Below are positions 21,411-33,558 of a DNA stretch of 64,000 nucleotides, in pieces. Numbering within the stretch: position 1 is the first letter of the stretch; each line of letters opens with the position of its first letter. The position numbers and the translations under genes are program-made. Source of the DNA: Anthostomella pinea (taxonomy: Eukaryota; Ascomycota; Sordariomycetes; Xylariales; Xylariaceae); the NCBI GenBank assembly GCA_963556695.1, contig CAUWAG010000018.1, forward strand, positions 4,588,001-4,652,000. The letters run 5' to 3'. Under the pieces are notes generated by a model. The model ran no database searches, was not told where the DNA came from, and was given only the letters and a program-made list of their open reading frames with translations.

Positions 21411-22535
21411 CATGCCAAGGAGTTCAGCGCTTTCTTCTCCAAATGTCTGAATGAGTGGCTGGAAACCCGAGATCTGACCACAAGAAAGGCCACTTCTGGG
21501 GGGATAGAGATAGGGAAGCCCACCATAACCTTTGCCCAAGCTGTCTCCTCTGGCCAACGACAGCATTCATGGATAGTCAACATTACCATGAAGAAAACAC
21601 AGCCTAGTGCCCTCATCACTATCAACCAACTGAAAAGGAAATAGGATAATCTCTGGGTCTTTGTCCGCATGGATAATAGCCACCTTGAGCCTTATGGAAT
21701 CAAGTCTACACTAAACAGAAGACTTAAGCTCCACCCTCAGGAGCTTAGAGAAGTGATACGGTGTCCTTCTGGATTTACCTTATACCCAAGGGACAAGCCA
21801 ACTCAGGCTAAGCTTCTGGCTTTCCAAGAAGAAATTGCCGACATTCTTAAGGCACAAAAGATTGAGACGCACACAGTCTGGCATCAATACAAGGTCGATG
21901 GATGCCCAAGAAAGGTCATCAGTGCAGAAAGGTTCACAATCAATATTACCGACACTATTGTTGCCGATGAAGTTGAAGCCCAAACAGGCGACAGACCTCT
22001 GAGGTGCATACTCTCAAAGAACACGACTGATTCTGATCCAGAAACCACGTAGATAATCTCTCTGCCCAGTGCAGTAAGGAAACCATTCACGCTTTTTGCC
22101 CACTCAATGACCTCAAGGCATATTCAACACACCCCCAAGGTTCACCAGTGTGCAAGCTGCTTCAGATACCATGGTAGGAATTACCGATGCGAAAAGCAAG
22201 TATGTGCACACTGCGCCAACACAGTACACCAGGGAGAGTGCGAAAAACCAATCCCAAAGTGTGTCAACTGCAAAGGACCTCATGCTGCCAATTTCAATAA
22301 ATGCCCTGCCCGCCCCAAGGTTGTGAAAGGTACCATCCATAAGCACACATGGGAGCAAATCTAGGAAATAAGGCTAGCCGGAGAAAGAGCCAGATCCAAG
22401 GCCTTCAATGAAGCAGGCAGAAACCAAGCTGGGTCAACACCTAGCAACAATAACAAAGACACCACAATGCAAATCGACACAACAGATACAACTCATCCTA
22501 GAGATGCCGATACCATTGTTGTCAGTCAATGTTAG
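21411..22535 (+). pseudogene. LINE copy 2 ORF1 remnant
   Basis: C-terminal two thirds of ORF1 only. Stops relative to copy 1: one near 21642 (after KRK), TAG at about 22050 (Trp in copy 1) and TAG near 22362 (Gln in copy 1). The zinc knuckles are still readable (CASCFRYHG, CAHCANTV). Confidence 0.85.
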
Positions 22536-25500
22536 GTACATCAAACGAAACACATCGACACAGGCATCTAGTCATCCATTCTGTGAATACAACAGGAGGA
22601 CAAAAGAGTGCAGGCCCTACAGAGTTAGCCATCAACCTGGCTGACTACAAAGGAGAACAAGCAGACAACATTCTGATGCAAGAGCCCTGGGTTGGCATAC
22701 CACCAGGCAAGAGAATGGGAGTAAAGACACACCCTAATTACAATATATACTCCCCAGTGGATTCCTGGGACAGCGACAGTACACGGCCCAGATCTCTCAT
22801 CTATGTGAGAAAACACCTTCAAGCGGATCAACTTTGGCCCTATGCTACACGAGACATCACCTGGGTCAAGGTACATGGCATCACATTTGCCAGTGTCTAC
22901 CGGCCATGTGACAACCCACAGGAAGTGGATGATATTCTGGAAGTATGGACTCCACCTTTTGGCTGTGTTATAGCTGGAGATTTTAATGCTGGCGACATAT
23001 CCTGGGACTCGAGCAATCCAGGATATCACGGTGGCGTCATACTGGCACAGACTATGGCAGACCACGGACTGGATCTGATTTCTGAACCAGATGTCCCAAC
23101 ACATGACGATGGAAATGTACTGGATCTGGTGTTCTCAGATGTCCCTATGGCTGAAGCCTCAGTCAATGATGCACTTCAGTGCACCTCAGATCATGAGACA
23201 TAACGAATAGTCATTCCAATTCAGGGAGATCGGGACCGAATTCCTAAGGCCAATCATTGGATAGTACCGGACGATAAACTATAAGAGCTGGCAGACAATG
23301 TCCAAACCAGGATTCATGAACTCCCCCGGCTGGGTGTATCCCCTGGCCAGGTGGATACCTTTACACAAAGCTTGATCAATATGATTCAAGGCTGTATCAG
23401 GACAGTGGGCAAGAAGCCCCATCAATCTAGGCCCACTGCTTGGTGGAATGATGACTGCAAAACAGCTGTTCAGACATACAGGGCCCTTTCTAAACAGACC
23501 ACAAGCCAAGAAGGGCGAAATTCAGCCCGACAAGAATTTCGCTGTGTGGTCCGAAAAGCTAAGAGAGAGTACTGGCAGACTCTAATTGATTCAGAGACTG
23601 AACCAAAAGACCTGTACAGAATTGTTTCCTGGCACAAGCTGTCAGCAGGATTGCGTTCCCCCCCAATCATCATAGGGAACCAAATCTTTGAGTCACAAGA
23701 GAGCAAGGCAAATACACTACGCTTAGCCACGCTTGAACAAAGTACCCCAGACAACAATATCATCGACCCCTGGTCTGCTCAGATCACACAAGCCAAGCCA
23801 CACATCCCCCTTGAATACCATGTCGGACTAGAAGAGGCTGAAGGGTGCACTATAGGGACCAAGAGCAACTCCCCAGGAGTAGACACCCTCATAGTACGGA
23901 TTCTGAAAGCTTGCTGGCCAGTCATTGGGGAGCATATTAGAGCCCTTTTCCAGACCTGTCTACAGATTGGACACCACCCTAAACCATTCAAAGTAGCTGA
24001 GGTAGTGATGATCCCAAAGCCAGACAAGAAAGACTACTCTAACCCCAGGGCCTACAGACCAATATCGCTATTATCATGTCTTGGCAAAGGCCTAGAACGA
24101 CTCATTACAAAAAGAATTGCCTGGTTTGTCATCAAACTCGGAATTCTAGCTCCACAACATTTTGGAGCTCTGCCAAAGCGCTCTGCCGCCGACTTGGTAA
24201 CTGCACTCATACACAATATTGAGCAGGCCCTTGACCAAGGCCTTGTTACAACGGTAGTCACAACAGATGTGACAGGGGCCTTCGACGCTGCCCTAATGGG
24301 ACGGCTGGTGGTTCGCATGAGAGAACAGGGCTGGCCAGACTTTCTCATAAGATGGGTCCAGTCATTCATGTCTGAACGGTCCGCAAGAGTTCGGTTTGAA
24401 GGTATTGTGACCGACATAAAAGCTCTCACTTGTGGGCTACCACAAGGCTCACCAGCTTCTCCAATCCTTTATATGCTGTATACAGAGCCAATCTGTGCCC
24501 GACTCGGTATAAAAAGGAGACGCTTTGGATATACAGACGACCTAGCGACTCTCTGTATTGGAAAGAACCTTAAGGAAACAGCTACAGAGGCTTCTGAAAA
24601 CCTTTATTTACTTAACTAATAGGGACACAATAATGCTATTGAGTTTGACACCGACAAAACCGAGATCATGCACTTCTTACGGAAAAAGAATTCAGACAAT
24701 CCTCCAGTCCGCCACGGGACAATAAACAGAACAGCAAAGAACTCCATGCGATGGCTGGGTGTCTTCCTGGATAGAAAACTGAACTTCAAAGATCATGTTT
24801 CCTACTGGACCAAGAAAGCTAGTAAGGTAGCAAACCACCTTTGAGGACTATGCAACACAGTCAAAGGACTTCCAGTAAAGTCAACCAAGAGGGCTGTGAA
24901 AACTTGTGTTATTCCTATTCTTACACATGGCCTGGAGGCCTGGTACCCAGGAATAAAAAAATTTAGGAGCTTAGGTGGGACATCAGCATGTCGCATTAAA
25001 GGGCTTCTTAGAACGATAGTTGCTGTACTACGAACAGCAATCAGAGCTATCTTGCCAGTCTGGAAAACACACCCTGGACATATCCTACACTTTGAATCAC
25101 AGATTCCCCCAGCTGGAGTTCTTGCAGAGTCAATACGACGATGTCACGGCCTCCGACTAGGAGGAATAGACCAGAGACACCCTCTTATTGGCAGGCTCCA
25201 AATACAAGCCCGCAAGGATCCAACAAGGCTACAAAGGAGCTTCCAGCTAGTCCCTGACTTCCAGAGACTAACACTTACCAGGCCAACATGAAAGAAGCCC
25301 CCAGTCCATAAAGACAAAGACAAAAAAACAGAGCTCTTTAAGCAATGGCTACAGGAGAGAAATGTGAACACTGACCTTGTCATCTACTCAGATGGATCAC
25401 AATTGGTTGACCAAGGTACAACCCGCACTGGATGGGGTTACACCATCAGGAAAGGCAACACTACTCAAGAAGTATACCGGGGAAAGGGTAGACTTCTGCA

Positions 25501-26222
25501 AGCAGAAGTAGTAGATGCTGAAGTCTATGGTGCTCTCCAAGGTCTTGCAGCAGCCAGGGCAATTGGACACAGAAAACAGCTATATGTCTGCCTGGACAAC
25601 ACGTCAGTGGTAGATGGGCTCAATGGGACTCCACCCAAGACATCACAGAACATTTTTCTACGATTTCAAGAACTTGCCACCAGCACACACTCCTGGAGTG
25701 ACCGTCAAGTGGATTCCTGGACACAGAGATATTGATGGTAACGAAGCTGCCGATATATTAGCAAAAGAGGGTGCTATGCTAGAAACAGACACGACAAACC
25801 TTCCTATAATCTCTTGGGTCAAGAGAGATCTCAAGAGAAAGGGCAAAAAAGAGTTCAACCAATAATAAAAAGACCAATCAGAACCTAAATATCAAGAAGT
25901 ATACTCACATATAGTAACTAAAAGAAACCTTATATCTTTTAAGAGGAGTACTTTATACAGACTTCTAGCGGCCAGATCTAGATATGGCGACTTTGCCAGA
26001 TATCATGAACGCTTTGGGCATACAGGCTCGAATGACCATTGTAGTTATGGTGAGAAGAAAACACCACAACACATTTTATTTTATAAGAGGCTGGGAAAAA
26101 ACCGACTGCTGTCTAGGTACTCGCCTAGGACAGCTTGTTTACAATACTTAAGGGAGAGGAGCACAAAATGGGCAAAATTCGTGGAGAAGAGCAAGTTCTT
26201 TTCAACAATCTGCCCCCGATAG
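22529..26222 (+). pseudogene. LINE copy 2 ORF2 remnant
   Basis: Same domain order as copy 1: endonuclease, RT, RNase H, C-terminal cluster. Broken by many stops (for example after SDHET near 23203, near 23281, tandem stops after YLLN near 24617, near 24842, after RPT near 25290, tandem stops after FNQ near 25863) and by a frameshift near 25680. RT motif changed from YADD to YTDD. The C-terminal Cys are largely lost (CSCGEKK became CSYGEKK). Cannot function. Confidence 0.9.
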
Positions 26223-26427
26223 ATAGCTTTTCTTGAAGGACCAGATAGATGACCCCAAGGTCATACCGCCGCAACAACGGGGATGGGCCCGTGAGCGGGA
26301 CTGACTGTACTTATTATCTTGAGACCTCCACAACCCTGCGATGCAGAGGCTCTGGGAGGCGTGGTTTGCACTACTGAGGAGCTACCCCCCACGTTAAATA
26401 CAAAACAAACAAACAAACAAACAAACA

Positions 26428-26534
26428 TTATTATCTTGAGACCTCTACAACCCTGCGATACAGAGGCTCTGGGAGGCGTGGTTTGCACTACTGAGGAGCT
26501 ACCCCCCACGTTAAATACAATCAATCAATCAATC
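26428..26534 (+). mobile_element. LINE copy 3, about 107-bp 3' fragment
   Basis: Starts TTATTATCTTGAGACCTC, the 3' UTR sequence found at about 21301 in copy 1, immediately after the CAAA tail of copy 2, and ends in an AATC-repeat tail (26517-26534) instead of CAAA. A third, extremely 5'-truncated insertion in the same orientation. Confidence 0.85.
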
Positions 26535-26759
26535 ACTTGGCTGGAGGTATTGTTATAGTCAAATGTGCTACTCGGCACATAAAAAACAACGGCTAAGCGT
26601 AAAAAATGGGTTTTATCTAGTATAATATAGCTGAAATCCAACGTGGCAATTCCTGACGACAGTCTCAGGTCCAGCAAACCAAAGAGCTAAAGAAAAGAAA
26701 AACCAAACAGGTCTGAAACACAAGTGAGTATACAGGAGTTGTGTGGTCCTGTGGTTCGT

Positions 26760-28098
26760 TTACTCAGGAGAGGCAATCTTTTGCTGGCGACGGGCCCGCC
26801 CCTTAGCCATACTCCGATGCTCTGCATAAGGTGATGCTTTGCGGCGTTCTTCGAGACTCTCGAGCTCTGAAAATTTGCGCTTTTGTGGAACTAGAAGCCC
26901 TGGCTTGGAAACTCGCCCTCTTTTAGATCGTCGTTTTCTATCCCTCCCCCCCCCTCCTGTGGCATGTTGCTTAGCAGTGGCTGTGTGTCGCTTATACCCA
27001 CACCAGAGGACCCTGACCAAGGATCATTGGCCTCCAGAGAGGAAAATTGAGCAGGGGAACCGGAATCAAAAATCTCCTCTACTCTTAGATCGCCAATCGG
27101 GTAGTCGCAATACCCAAACAGCAGCTCACTCGGATCCAGTGTGGCCATATTTCCGTCCCAGGTGTAGTTTCTGGACTGGATCTCTTGGGGTAGGGGGACT
27201 GGGGTATCGTGATCAGGACGAAAGCTTTTGTCACTATCGTCGCCGTCGTCGCTCAAAACGGAAATAACCTCGTGATCTCTGGCCCTCGGGCGGAGAGCGC
27301 GAGCATTATAAACCGTGTCAGTAGGTGAGCCTTGGAGACCTTGAACCTCTGTCACAGAATAGCAATTGACCACCACACCAATTGGCTAAGCTCCCCACAA
27401 AAGGATGTGGAATATTCAGGATGGCAACTGAATATTCTATGGTGGTAGATATACCTGACGTTCCACGGGCTCCAGGGCTCTGTCTCATTCGGACATACCT
27501 GTACCGTATTAGAACGTCACAACCTCTATGTTATCAAATGGCCCTATTTCAGTAACCTTGGCAGGAAATTTCACCCCTGTAAGTTCCCCGAATGACATAG
27601 CGCTGCTAGACTGGGATGATGCCTGGCTGTCCCTTTTGTGGCGTGGTTCCTCTTCGCTGAGAATTATCGGCAGTCCTTCTGGATAACTGTATGTGCCCGT
27701 GGTATGGTCTCTAGACGGCCCGAGATAGCCAATCCTCATTTGGCCGGGGACAGTGCGTAGACATAAAGAAACGACTGGATGAATTGTCTGTTGGTCGACA
27801 GCCAGCCTTCTGCGTCAAAGCGGATTTTCTCACTAAGAACTGCATCCCAGACTCGTATGATGGAGTGAATCTGATTCATCACGCTGAAATAAAATCCGGT
27901 GTCATGCTTCAGCTGGTCTTCAAAGACCGTAAAGAGGTCTGCCTAGTTAAGGATTCGCTCATAATAAGCAACGTCTTTCGGACTCAGCGTCTTGTGCACT
28001 ACTGTCATTACATTTGTCTTAAGAAAGTATCTCTTTCGGTAGTAGTCTCCAAACCTGAGGATTGTGTCGTAAACGTTGTTTGAGCCGGTTGCTGCCAT
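26760..28098 (-). pseudogene. Unrecognised protein gene, RIP-like decay
   Basis: I do not recognise the family. From ATG 28098 the frame reads MAATGSNNVYDTILRFGDYY and on to about 27742, crossing TAG (after RILN, near 27945). A one-base shift near 27740 leads into MRIGYLGPSRDHTTG to about 27400, crossing TAA (after EVVTF, 27509-27511) and TGA (after GMSE). A GT-AG intron from near 27388 to the CTTAG at about 27385-27330 side joins CAG to CCA ATT (PIGVVVNCY), after which the frame is open to a G run near 26950 where a shift leads into a very basic tail (RDRKRRSKRGRVSK, KRKFSELESLEERR) ending at 26760. The three stops are each one C-to-T change from Gln, Gln and Arg. Total about 430-460 residues: helical N-terminal part, acidic middle (SDDGDDSD), basic nuclear-localisation-like end. 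Possibly a nuclear or nucleic-acid-binding protein. Confidence 0.45.
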
Positions 28099-28191
28099 TA
28101 TGATGATACAACGTGAAAACGTTAGTAGGAATGGTGTTTCGCCAGGGTTCTGTCAAGTGGTTAAGGCGGCTTTTGTCCAGCCTGTGATAGC

Positions 28192-28389
28192 TGTTGGATT
28201 TTGGGCTACGTTAGCCCATCCATAGTCATCCTTCAGGATCACCATCCCCATTTGTGACTCTGTCACATACGTGGCCAATATAAGGCCACGTATCCTTTCC
28301 TTTAGTATCTTGGATATATATAGGGCCATTCTGGCCGCTCCAGAGTAGCTGGAATTCCTCTCCTTAATAGAACACTTTGAAATCTAACA
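28192..28389 (+). repeat. Copia 5' LTR
   Basis: 198 bp, TG...CA ends; contains two 10-bp palindromic pieces (ACGTGGCC / GGCCACGT near 28270-28295) and a TATATATAG TATA-like box near 28314. Confidence 0.95.
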
Positions 28390-28615
28390 TGGTAGCATCT
28401 CTGATCAATCACGACCTCCAGCAGCCCTTACCTTTTAAGCTTTTTCTACTGGTCTGATTCATTCTGATCACCCTCTTTCCGCTTGCGCGCCTCTAGGACT
28501 AGCTACCCTTATTGCCGCAAGCCTTCAAGTGTTTCTCTGTCGTAACTGTTCTTTTTATACAGAAAGAGGTCGCTCCTTGGCTTATATTTTGCTTTATTTG
28601 TAGGCTAGCCTTACG

Positions 28616-31600
28616 ATGTATTATCCTTCTTACATTATGTCCGAATCCACCCCAGAGACGGCCCTCGCCTTTACATCCACCTCTATCCCTTACCTCCAAG
28701 ACCATCAGAAGCTCGTCGGCAAGGAGAACTGGGAGGTCTGGGCCCAAACGATGGAGCATTTGCTCACTACTCTCGGGCTCTGGTCTCTTATCTTTGAAGT
28801 CATCAAGGCGGACGAGAAGGAACCATATAAGGCCATAACTGGAGCTGTCGACGCCCCAGCCACACCTTCCGCGGGAGCCTCTTCCAAGCCCCCTAAATTG
28901 GATGCTAGTCTGAGCATCAAGAGGTCAAAATTATACCTCGCTATCACCCAGAACATCAAGTCTGACCCTGATTCTCGTATCACGGGTTTATTTGACCCTG
29001 GTCAGATCTGGATAGCCTTGTGACAGGCATATTCAGGCACGAGAATTGACGCAGTTTCATCCGTTATAGATGAACTGGCTGCCATTCGATTCCCTGACCA
29101 TGGAGACAAGTTTGTGGGCAACTACCGCAGACTAATGGACAAGGTCCTGTGGCAAAATATCACATATCCTCCGAATATTCGCATTGCCAATTTCCTGGCT
29201 GCTATTCAGACGGCTTTTCCAACCCTTCACCGCAAAATCTCAAAAGATTATAACCGTGGAATCTTCTTTACGACCGAGAATCTCTTGTACCGGCTCAAGG
29301 AAGAGATACAGATTCGCAAGGCTCAAGATAAGACCTTTGCCACTAACTTTGGCAAGCCTGCTACGTCTAGTAAAGGCAAGAACAAGTGAAAAAACAAGGG
29401 GAAAGACAGTAATCGCCCATCTCTTGATGGCCCCAGAACCCCTGGAGTCAACCAGGGCTCTTTTAACAGCAATACCACGGATCCTATCTGGTGCTATGAG
29501 TGCAGAGAGCTTGACAAGAAGAAGGGCCACCTTGGATACAACAAACGCATCCTCAACCAGATCATCTAAGCCTCTGAGAAGGCTAGGAAAGCTGGAAAGC
29601 CCTCAACCAGCGCTCCCGCTCACCAGAGTGATCACACCGGCGCTTCTGGCGCCGCTCAATGGTGCAATTATTCTGATAAGGCCATCTCCATTCAATCTGC
29701 CCTCGCTCAAAGACTATATGGCGCCAACCAGGAAGTGAGTACCAATCTAATCGACACCGTTCATGCCACAACAAGTACGGACTCGTGGCTGTTTGACACT
29801 GGTTCTACCGTTCCTATTTGTAATAGCAGGAAGTGGTTCACTCGCCTTCGAATGGATCCTGACCTGGTCCCTTTTAACACTGGAGGAGGCCCTGTTACTC
29901 CTCAAGGTGTTGGCGACGTGGAGATCCCATTCATTACCGCCAACGGTGATACCGTCACTCAGACAATATCTGGAGCACTGTTTGTGCCCTCCTTCCCAAT
30001 CAATATCCTCTTGGGAGATCAGATGTATCGCCAAGGATGGTATCTAATGATCCGCGATCTGTTTGATCCCCATGGGACATGGGTTGCATCATTCCACCGG
30101 GGAATATACGTTCAAACGGAGATCCCCAGTGTCCAGAAGGACGTATACGGAATCAATCAAGCCCCGGACGTGTTCACCAATATGGTATCCAAGGATTCTT
30201 CCCAGGAACTTACCTCTCAAGCCAAATCTGCGGCACTGAGACTATTCCACCACTGGCATACGAGACTAGGCCACCGATCTATTGGCGACCTTATCAAGAC
30301 AGCCAGTATTACCAAAGGGATCGAATTGCTACCAAATGTACGAGAGTTGGCAAAAGAATTCACCTGTTTAGAGTATCTCGAGTCCAATCTATGTCGCCTA
30401 GTCTCTCGAGTTGAACAGGAACATCCAGACCATGCTTTAGACCTGGTCCATATAGATACAGCCAAGCACTCTGTCCAAGGCTATGATGGTTCTCTCTATG
30501 CCACCGTATTTGTGGATGGCAAGTCTCGTTTAAAGGAGTACTGCCCTCACGAGAAGAAAGGGGAAGCTTTTGACCAAGCCATTTGTTACTGTGAATACGC
30601 TCACACCCAGTACGGGCATTATCCAAAGCGATTCTGAATGGATGGTGGTTCTGAATATGCGAGATTCAAGCAATGGGGCGCTAAACATGGTATCGCTTTC
30701 GAAATCAGCGCCTCATACACTCCCGAGCAGAACGGAGTGGCTGAGAGGTCCTTTGGCATTATACATGCTCTCATTCGCAGTATTATAAAGGATTCCGGGC
30801 TACCTGAAGCCCTTTGGCCTGTTGTTGGACCTGCTATATGTGATAGGCTCAATGTGAGCTATACATCTTTCCTCCAAGGTGTGAAGAAGACTCTATTTGA
30901 AGTCTTCTTTGACGGCTTGAACCCTGGAAAGGATAACAAGCCTGATTTGACGAATTTACTGTCAATTGGGCAGGCCGCTGTGGTCCATTTGCCGCAGCAG
31001 CGCCGCCCTAAGGGAGACAAGACCGCTCCACATGCAAGGAGAGATCGTATTCTTCGTTCCCTTGGTTCCAACCAGTATCAGGTATATCTTATACACCTGA
31101 GAAAGGTTATAGTTACTGCCCATCTTGAGATTTTGGATGGGTACGTACTTTCAGGGGATTTGACCCATATCTTTCCAAACTTCCGTGGTACACTCAATGA
31201 CTATGAGACAACCAGACCCGATACTAAAGATCTGTCGACGCCATCTTTTTCAGAGGGCGCTCACAATCCTCAGCATATATATATCGAGTCAGATAACAGA
31301 AGAGATGGTAGAGAGGATTCACCCCAACCAGTTGTCAGGTTAGGGACCCCTCTTGGGACCCCTGATATTTCTGATAATGATGCTAGTCATCATTCTGACT
31401 CTGGATATAGCGACCCTGAGCCGAGTACTGCTCCAGCTGACTTGATTCCTCTATCATCTGAACCACCTCGTCAAGAAGTAGCCTCAACGGCTGCTCCGAG
31501 GTCAAGAATCCAATCAGGGCTCAACCCAGAAAATGTACTCTCTGGAGGGCGCACTCAGAGGACTTACAACCATTACGTGGCCGAGTCTTCCACCCCTGGC

Positions 31601-33317
31601 ATATCTCCATATGTTACGATCGAGGCATCTTATGCTAATTGGCCTTCTTCTGACCCTGGTCAGGCATTTCCCTGTGATAACGAGCCTTCTAGCTATAAGG
31701 AAGCCATGGAATCTGCTGAGGCTCCCCAATGGCTGGATGGCACACACACAGAAATTCATGCATTATTGCGGAATAACACTTTCATCCCTATGTGGAGGAC
31801 TGACCTACCTACTGGGCGTAAAACTCTCTCTAGCCGCAATGTTTATAAGCGGAAGAAAGACTCTGACGGCAACACCTCTCGGTACAAGGCTAGGGTGGTT
31901 GTACGAGGCTTTATGCAACGCCATGGCCTCGACTATTTTGAAACCCAGGCCTCAGGCGCTCGTACTACCACCTGGATGCTCCTTCTAGCCATTGCTGCCG
32001 TTCTGGACTGGGAGATTGATCAGATGCTGTATCTGCCTTCCTAATAGGAGAACTGGATAAAGAGATCTTTATGGAGACGTCCGATGGTCTCTCTGACTTC
32101 TTTAAGATATATCCAGATGAGAATATCATCAACTGGAGACCTGGCATGATTATGAAGCTTGTAAAACCGCTATATGGGCTCAAACAGAGCCCCGGGCAGT
32201 GGAAGAAGCGTATTCGCAACGCTCTGAAGGACCTCAGATTTGACCCTCTGGTCTCTGACAACGCAGTCTATGTCAACATCAGCCGTGGCATTATAGTGAT
32301 TAGCTATGTCGATAATTTCCTTATTTTGGGGGCTAATTATGACGAGATCGCTGCCTTCAAGAAAGAACTAGGTTCTATATTTGAGATGAAGGACATGGGA
32401 GCTGTTGAACACTTCCTAAGAGTCCATATTATCAGAAACCGAGCTGAGAGGACATTATATCTCTCTCAACAGACGTATGTGAGAAGGACCGCAGAGGCAT
32501 TCAACCATCAGAACACTGGCAAAATGAACGTGCCGATATCTCCTCAAGCAGTGGAACAGATGGAGTCCCTGAATAACGACCTTGAGATTGATGCATGTTC
32601 TATTCAGACATACCAGTCCCTGATCGGTTCTGAGAATTTCCCTGCGTCATATACAAGACCAGATATTGCATACTCTATGGGTGTTCTCTCGCGATACCTC
32701 TATAATCCTGGCTCAGCCCAATATAAGGCCGCTCTGGGCCTACTTCGTTATTTATGGCACTCTCAAGATCTTGGGATCAAATTTGGAGGTCCCGAATATG
32801 TCGGAAAGACCCCCCAAGAGGTTCTTGAGATGATTCCGGATCTGCTGATTGGTTACTGTGATGCCAGCTATGCTGGAAGCATCAAAACCAGCGCCAAGTC
32901 TACCTCAGGCTACCTGTTCACGTTTGCTGGGGGCGCTGTCTCCTGGCATCCAAGCTGCAGACTGTTGTGGCTCAATCTACTGTGGAATCAGAGTACTACG
33001 CACTCTCTGAAGCCGTAAAAGAGGCTGCCTGGCTGCGAGAACTGATGCTGGAACTTGGATTCATTCTAAATGTTATCAACATCCATTCAGACAGTGCTGG
33101 AGCTATTCACTTGGCTCAGAACGCTGAATTCCATCGTCGAACTAAGCATATTCGAGTCAGGGAACACTATATTCGTCAGGAGATCTCAGAAGGTCATATA
33201 CGGCTCTCTTTTCTTGGAACTAATGAAATACCTGCAGACGGTCTCACTAAAGCTTTGACAAAGGCAAGGTTCTTCAACTTTCTGGAGTTGCTAGGACTGG
33301 TTCATGTAGAGGGGTGA
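28616..33317 (+). pseudogene. Copia gag-pol polyprotein, broken
   Basis: Order of parts: gag (MYYPSYIMSESTPE...WEVWAQTM), a degenerate zinc-knuckle (CYECRELDKKKGHLG), aspartic protease (WLFDTGST), GAG-pre-integrase (FHHWHTRLGHRS), integrase (VHIDTAK; MDGGSEY; NGVAERS), reverse transcriptase (YKARVVVRG, AVSAFLIGELDKEIF, KPLYGLKQSP) and RNase H (GYCDASYAG, ESEYYALSEA, IHSDSAGAIHLA). Lesions: stops at 29021, 29387, 29567 and 30635; frameshift near 32020 (in front of AVSAFLIG) and a one-base deletion near 32950 (RNase H). The RT active site reads YVDN instead of YVDD (codon 32314-32316), which by itself should kill polymerase activity. Confidence 0.9.
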
Positions 33318-33355
33318 TATTCTGGTTATGTTAAATCCCTCAGTCTGAGAGGGCG

Positions 33356-33553
33356 TGTTGGATTCTGGGCTACGTTAGCCCATCCATAGTCATCCTTCAG
33401 GATCACCATCCCCATTTGTGACTCTGTCACATACGTGGCCAATATAAGGCCACGTATCCTTTCCTTTAGTATCTTGGATATATATAGGGCCATTCTGGCC
33501 GCTCCAAAGTAGCTGGAATTCCTCTCCTTAATAGAACACTTTGAAATCTAACA
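33356..33553 (+). repeat. Copia 3' LTR
   Basis: 198 bp, same as the 5' LTR except for two transitions; preceded by the polypurine tract CAGTCTGAGAGGGCG. Confidence 0.95.
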
Positions 33554-33558
33554 ATAGC

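Larger units (their letters stand above)
21408..26427 (+). mobile_element. Tad-like LINE copy 2, 5'-truncated
   Basis: Begins exactly in the CAAA tail of copy 1 with TCTCATGCC, which corresponds to position 16399 of copy 1, and runs colinear to its own CAAA tail (about 26400-26426). About 5.02 kb. Much more mutated than copy 1, mostly G-to-A and C-to-T. 5' truncation is typical of target-primed reverse transcription. Confidence 0.9.
28192..33553 (+). mobile_element. Ty1/Copia retrotransposon, structurally complete but coding-dead
   Basis: Two 198-bp LTRs in direct orientation flanked by a perfect 5-bp duplication ATAGC (28187-28191 and 33554-33558). LTRs start TGTTGGATT and end TCTAACA and differ at two positions (T/C and G/A). 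Right after the 5' LTR comes TGGTAGC, matching the end of initiator tRNA-Met complement (primer site), and a polypurine tract GAGAGGGCG precedes the 3' LTR. The internal gag-pol is broken. Inserted 94 bp upstream of the ATG of the unknown minus-strand gene at 28098. Confidence 0.95.

Noticed and set aside
28160..28190. tRNA-like A box (TGTCAAGTGGTTAAGGC) at the Copia insertion site, suggesting insertion into a tRNA gene
   Set aside because: A GGCT/AGCC arm can be drawn, but after joining the flanks no acceptor pairing and no proper B box are found.
32039..32047. Tandem stops TAATAG in the Copia RT
   Set aside because: They are out of the real frame: a frameshift just before restores AVSAFLIGELDK across this point, so they are not separate lesions.
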